This document shows positions 7,059 through 10,211 of a stretch of 10,211 bases of DNA, piece after piece; the first letter of the stretch is position 1, and every line of letters begins with the position of its first letter. The notes below the pieces were generated by a model. It saw only the letters and a program-made list of their open reading frames with translations. It searched no databases and was not told where the DNA came from. The stretch is from NCBI RefSeq assembly GCF_004138495.1, contig NZ_ML142852.1, positions 434,004 to 444,214 on the forward strand, given 5' to 3'. The position numbers were made by a program, and so were the translations under genes. The DNA comes from Phytoactinopolyspora endophytica (GTDB lineage Bacteria > Actinomycetota > Actinomycetes > Jiangellales > Jiangellaceae).

Positions 7059-8220
7059 TCACCGTGGCGTCGCACAAAAATGGGGCCAACCCCGCCAGGG
7101 AAGCCGCGGCGAAACAACGAGCTCTTCTGATGGGTGCGCAGCGTTGAGGACGCGGTAAGATCTGGCGCGTGGTGCAGCGCTTGAGACAGCGTCGGATCTC
7201 GCGGCGGGTCTTGCCTTGGGCGGTTCGTCGCTCAACGTAGGTGCGGGTCTCGGTTTCATTGCGCATCCTGGCCAGGACGACGGTGTTCAGGGCGCAGTTC
7301 AACCGGGGATCGCCGCCGCGGTTGAGTCTGTGGTCGCTCGGTGTTGCCCGAAGATGCTGGGATCGGGCATGTGCCGGCGATCTGGGCCATATCGGCCTCG
7401 CTGCGGCCCCGGCCGGGGATAGGGCCACACGCACAAAAGTGATCGCACCGACGCCCGCCAGGGCGAGTAGCCCTGGTGCCCGGGCATCTACGATGGTGGT
7501 GACCTCATCTCGGTTGTCTTGAGCTCCGTGTCGAGCTGGACCACGCGAGTAGCGAGCCGGATGGCCTCGGCTCGTGCGGTCGCGATGCCAGTCGGCTCGG
7601 CACGTCGGCGCCACCGGGCGATCTCCTTGATCTGGGCCGCGCTCAGGGCACGGTTGTCCGCGTACGACAACGGCGGGCACCGATACCAGGGCGTGGGATC
7701 TCACCAGTGCGGTGAGCGCGTTGATCGCTCGCACCGTTCGGCGTTGAGCTGCTCACGGGCTTGTGGTCAGGACCTGTAACGCAACCTGGTCCTGACTGCT
7801 CTGCCCAGCCCCGCGGCGGTCTCGTAGCCGCGTCACCGGCATGCTCAACGTGCCGCGAGCTGCCGTGACCGCGTCCATCACATCGGTCTTACCACGTCCC
7901 CGTTCACGACGCGGCGTCGGCGCCTCGACCCGGTAGCCGACCTTCGCGAGTTCCTCGGCCAGGGGCGCGCCGTAAGAGCCGGTGCCTTCAGCGCTGACCA
8001 GCACACCGCTCACCTCGCCGTCGGTGCGACGAGCGATCCAGTCGCACGCTCGAGCGAGCCCGGCTGGCTTCGTGGGGAAGGTCTGCTCATCGACCAGGGC
8101 GCCGGTCCGCGCCACGACGATGGCGTAGCTGTGGGACGCGGCGTGGGTGTCGACGCCAACCACGAACCCGTACACATCACCGACGCTCACCGAGGTGATC
8201 GTGGCGTTCTTCTTTGTCAC
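7059..8220 (-). pseudogene. IS110-family transposase (DEDD recombinase), multiply frameshifted
   Basis: From a GTG at 8218-8220 the RuvC-like DEDD domain is intact at first: VVGVDTHAASH (Asp24), SAEGTGSYG (Glu78) and GRGKTDVMDAVTAAR (Asp113, Asp116). The frame then breaks at an extra base near 7765 (LTT / REQLNAER) and again near 7735, 7690, 7515, 7430, 7335 and 7165. Every expected later block is still found in one of the three frames: RAINALTALVRSH, SAAQIKEIARWRRR, APGLLALAGVGAIT, CPIPASSGNTE (7346-7360 encodes PASSG, with the nucleophile Ser), RLNRGGDPRLN, EIRRCLKR and YRVLNAAH, ending at TGA 7059-7061. The IS110 enzyme normally recombines ends and targets guided by an RNA. This copy is near full length but dead. 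The break points are approximate, placed by eye against remembered family sequences. Confidence 0.88.
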
Positions 8221-8224
8221 ACCG

Positions 8225-8450
8225 GGCACTGCGATGTCTCCTGACTTCAACCGGATGGGACGTCGTTGCCGACGTCGGCCCGGGAACGAAGTCACTACGA
8301 GGCGCGCCTGTAACGGGTCACAGCCAGAGTCGTTTCAGCGACTCGGGTCGGACGTGCTTCTGATCAAGCCATCGTGGTGGACCAGGATCGACGACGGCTC
8401 CCGGACCTGACGGACAGATCCTGGGCAAGACACCCCTCATCAGGGGGGTC
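8225..8450 (-). ncRNA. Possible relict bridge RNA region of the IS110 element
   Basis: The stretch just upstream of the transposase start contains no gene but at least three stem-loops: GACGTCG-TTGC-CGACGTC (8259-8276), GAGTCG-TTTCAG-CGACTC (8327-8344, with two more flanking C-G pairs across one mismatch) and CCCCT-CATC-AGGGG (8433-8446). IS110-group elements are known to encode a structured bridge RNA in the non-coding left end ahead of the recombinase, which specifies target and donor DNA. Position, length and structure fit, but I cannot assign the guide loops because the element ends and target site are not known. As the transposase is broken, any RNA here is probably a relict. Confidence 0.35.
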
Positions 8451-8588
8451 AGGCGATTCACGAGTCACACCAGATCCGATAGACCGCCGCCAACCCTGCC
8501 CGCCAGCCCAGGCCAGCCATCACAAACATTTACAGGCAGTTCAATCTGAACCGACCGCTGACACCACGGTTATGACCAGGTACGACGA
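8451..8588. other. Non-coding stretch between IS110 end and beta-helix control region
   Basis: No ribosome-binding site, recognisable protein or RNA gene is visible here. A short plus-strand frame exists across 8374-8646, but its composition (many Pro, Arg, His and Thr) does not look like a protein. The left boundary of the IS110 element must fall somewhere in or just before this stretch. Confidence 0.4.
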
Positions 8589-8598
8589 CAATCGCTTG
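8589..8598. promoter_or_regulatory. LacI-type operator-like site (CAATCGCTTG)
   Basis: The reverse complement, CAAGCGATTG, is identical to the ten-base cores at 4719-4728 and 5527-5536. It lies 67 bases centre to centre upstream of the site at 8656-8665. An auxiliary upstream operator at such a distance is a common arrangement for repressors that loop DNA, though looping is only inferred here. Confidence 0.45.
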
Positions 8599-8655
8599 TT
8601 GCCCTGCACCAACATCATTGTGCGGCCTTCCCGAATGACCAGCTAGCAAGTACCA

Positions 8656-8691
8656 CAAGCGCTTGCACTCATTGTGTTGGTGCGTTAAGCT
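8656..8691 (+). promoter_or_regulatory. Promoter and operator of the beta-helix protein gene
   Basis: CAAGCGCTTG (8656-8665) is a perfect ten-base palindrome with the central GC of LacI-family operators, and is the most symmetrical of the five related sites in the window. It overlaps TTGCAC (8663-8668), a candidate -35 box. TAAGCT (8686-8691) follows after exactly 17 bases and fits the loose TAnnnT -10 pattern of actinobacteria. Transcription would begin near 8698, leaving a leader of about 150 bases before the ATG at 8847. Repressor bound here would block the -35 box. Confidence 0.5.
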
Positions 8692-8846
8692 CTGTCCACC
8701 CGGCCGGTCGACGGGTGTGGCCGTGAAACTCGGCGGACCTAATCACCCACGTTTTGAAGACGACACAGCGAAAGTCTGGCGAGCCCAGCGCAGAAAGGCT
8801 CGAGTCCGATCAAGTGAATCGCCAACATGAGATCTGGGAGTTGAAG

Positions 8847-10211
8847 ATGGATCGCTTCAAGCACAGTGGAACACCGGCAGACACAACAATCCTTTCCCGC
8901 CGTCGTGCTCTCCAGCTGGGTGGTGCCGCATTGGCCCTGGGGGGCGCAAGCGCTATATCAGGGACTCAAGGCGCGCTTGCGCTCGGTGCATCCTCTCCGT
9001 CTCCAAGCGCGGATCTAGTATATGCATCGAGCTTCGGCTACGATCCTGACGATGCCACTGACGCGCTGCAGGCAGCCTTGGACTCGTCAGCGCATACCGT
9101 CGTGATCGACGACGTTGGCAGTGAGTGGCTTACAAGGCCACTTTTTCTGAACCGAGATAATATCTGCATCGTTGTCGAGCCAGGCGTCACTGTACGCGCG
9201 AAACCCGGGGGGTTTCCTGGCACTAGTGACAAGCTACTTAATATCACGGGACGCCAGAATGTGACGCTCCTCGGGTATGCCGCGACGTTCGCGATGAACA
9301 AACAAGAGTATATTGATCTGAACGACGGAAGCCAATGGCGGCCGGCGATCTATATTGGCAGCTGTTCCAATATTCGTATCGAGGGCCTAAAAATTACCGG
9401 CGCCGGTGGGGACGGAATTTACCTAGGGCGAGTTAGAGGTGCCAACCAAGCACAACATCCTCCCCACTCAACTAACGTTACTATCAGGAACGTCACCTGC
9501 GATGACAACTACCGCAACGGCCTCAGTGTGGTATCCGTAGACGGACTGCTTGTCGAGGGATCGGCGTTTATAAACTCCCGCGGACAGAACCCGCAGGCCG
9601 GGATAGACTTTGAGCCAAATCTGAGCGACGAGCAGATCTCTCGCGCAGTAGTGCGAGACACAGTCATGGACCGTAACGTTAACGCCAATCTCTATATAGT
9701 GTTGCGGCACCCATCGGAATACGCTGCGCCAATAGATTTACTCGTCGATCGTGTCTATATCGGACGACAGCACGAGACATCGACCTACGCGGTAAGCTTG
9801 ATGATCCAGACTCCATCCGGTGTCGATCCGGGCGGTCGTATCGAACTACGTGATTCGCTTATCGAGTCGAACCCTGCCTCCTGCAGTACCCTAATCGGGG
9901 GAAAGCAAGCTTCCGGTGTAGACCTTGTATTTACACGCACGGTGGCTATAAACATGGGTAATGAGTCTAGTCATTACCCACCGATCTATTTAACTGGCCT
10001 ATCAGGCGTGTCAGAGTTTGGTGGCATCAGCTGGGATGACTGCTCAATGTTCGTCGACCAGCCTGTTGCGTTTCTTCGCGCAAACGCGCCTGAAGGGTCT
10101 CCCGTTATTCGCGACCTAGCGGGAAATATTACAGTCGTGAATCCACACGGCGTGTGGACGGATCTCGGTGATAACACAGAAGACATCACCCTGGCCGTGC
10201 GCGCGCTGGAG
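8847..10211 (+). CDS. Tat-exported right-handed parallel beta-helix protein (3' end outside window)
   Basis: Open from ATG 8847 for 455 codons to the window edge with no stop, so the C-terminus is missing. GGGAG (8836-8840) lies 6 bases before the start. Residues 18-47 form a twin-arginine signal (SRRRALQLGGAALALGG...), predicting folded export. The mature protein begins with a segment DDATDALQAALDSSAHTVVI, typical of the N-terminal cap of pectate-lyase-like folds. It continues with short repeating strand-turn units: NICIVVEPGVTV, NVTLLGY, NIRIEGLKITGAGGDGIYLG (about 175-194), NVTIRNVTCDDNYRNGLSV (210-228), LLVEGSAFINSRGQNPQAGIDFEPN (234-258). These are PbH1-type beta-helix rungs, the fold of many polysaccharide lyases and glycosidases. 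No specific lyase or hydrolase active site can be named from sequence, so enzyme class and substrate are open. It is preceded by operator-like sites shared with the second oxidoreductase, suggesting a joint role in breaking down an extracellular glycan. Confidence 0.85.
   Translation, partial: MDRFKHSGTPADTTILSRRRALQLGGAALALGGASAISGTQGALALGASSPSPSADLVYASSFGYDPDDATDALQAALDSSAHTVVIDDVGSEWLTRPLFLNRDNICIVVEPGVTVRAKPGGFPGTSDKLLNITGRQNVTLLGYAATFAMNKQEYIDLNDGSQWRPAIYIGSCSNIRIEGLKITGAGGDGIYLGRVRGANQAQHPPHSTNVTIRNVTCDDNYRNGLSVVSVDGLLVEGSAFINSRGQNPQAGIDFEPNLSDEQISRAVVRDTVMDRNVNANLYIVLRHPSEYAAPIDLLVDRVYIGRQHETSTYAVSLMIQTPSGVDPGGRIELRDSLIESNPASCSTLIGGKQASGVDLVFTRTVAINMGNESSHYPPIYLTGLSGVSEFGGISWDDCSMFVDQPVAFLRANAPEGSPVIRDLAGNITVVNPHGVWTDLGDNTEDITLAVRALE

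Noticed and set aside
6706..7734. A 342-codon open frame on the minus strand spanning the IS110 region and into the second oxidoreductase
   Set aside because: Only its middle carries transposase blocks. Other blocks of the same transposase lie in the other two frames, and its right-hand part is antisense to the oxidoreductase end. It is an artefact of GC-rich pseudogene sequence.
1..10211. CRISPR array, tRNA or rRNA genes, or a defence system
   Set aside because: No regularly spaced direct repeats, no cloverleaf or rRNA sequence, and no defence-type nuclease, helicase or toxin gene were seen in either strand.

Overview
The window looks like a piece of an actinobacterial genome. The insertion-sequence remnants and the sigma-factor fragment are GC-rich with actinobacterial codon use, and GTG/TTG starts, Tat signals and IS3/IS256/IS110 transposase types common in Actinomycetota recur. 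It reads as an accessory region: four intact genes, probably for carbohydrate or polyol metabolism, embedded in decayed mobile DNA.

Layout from left to right. (1) 1-650 is debris: a protein fragment running off the left edge, a frameshifted IS3-type OrfA start, and a fused fragment of an ECF sigma factor. (2) 652-3910 holds two minus-strand genes, read right to left: a Tat-type family 5 extracellular solute-binding protein (2111-3910), then a Gfo/Idh/MocA NAD(P)-dependent oxidoreductase (652-1869). No permease or ATPase gene is visible. (3) 3911-5480 is largely non-coding debris with a broken IS256 transposase. (4) 5490-6743 is a second Gfo/Idh/MocA oxidoreductase on the plus strand, with a promoter region carrying two LacI-type operator-like sites. 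(5) 6744-8460 is a decayed IS110-family element whose transposase is broken by about seven frameshifts; a structured non-coding region upstream of it may be a relict bridge RNA. (6) 8580-10211 is a promoter with operator-like sites, then a Tat-exported right-handed parallel beta-helix protein that runs off the right edge.

The most informative signal is the repeated palindromic motif CAAGCGNTTG, found five times. All five copies lie outside the intact genes. Two flank the probable promoter of the second oxidoreductase and two lie upstream of the beta-helix gene. This suggests one LacI-family regulator controlling an extracellular polysaccharide-acting protein together with an oxidoreductase for the released sugar, and possibly the solute-binding protein. 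The transposases are full of frameshifts while the metabolic genes are intact, so selection appears to hold the metabolic genes while the mobile DNA decays. I do not see a clearly new defence or mobile system. The regulon and the possible bridge RNA are the leads worth following.
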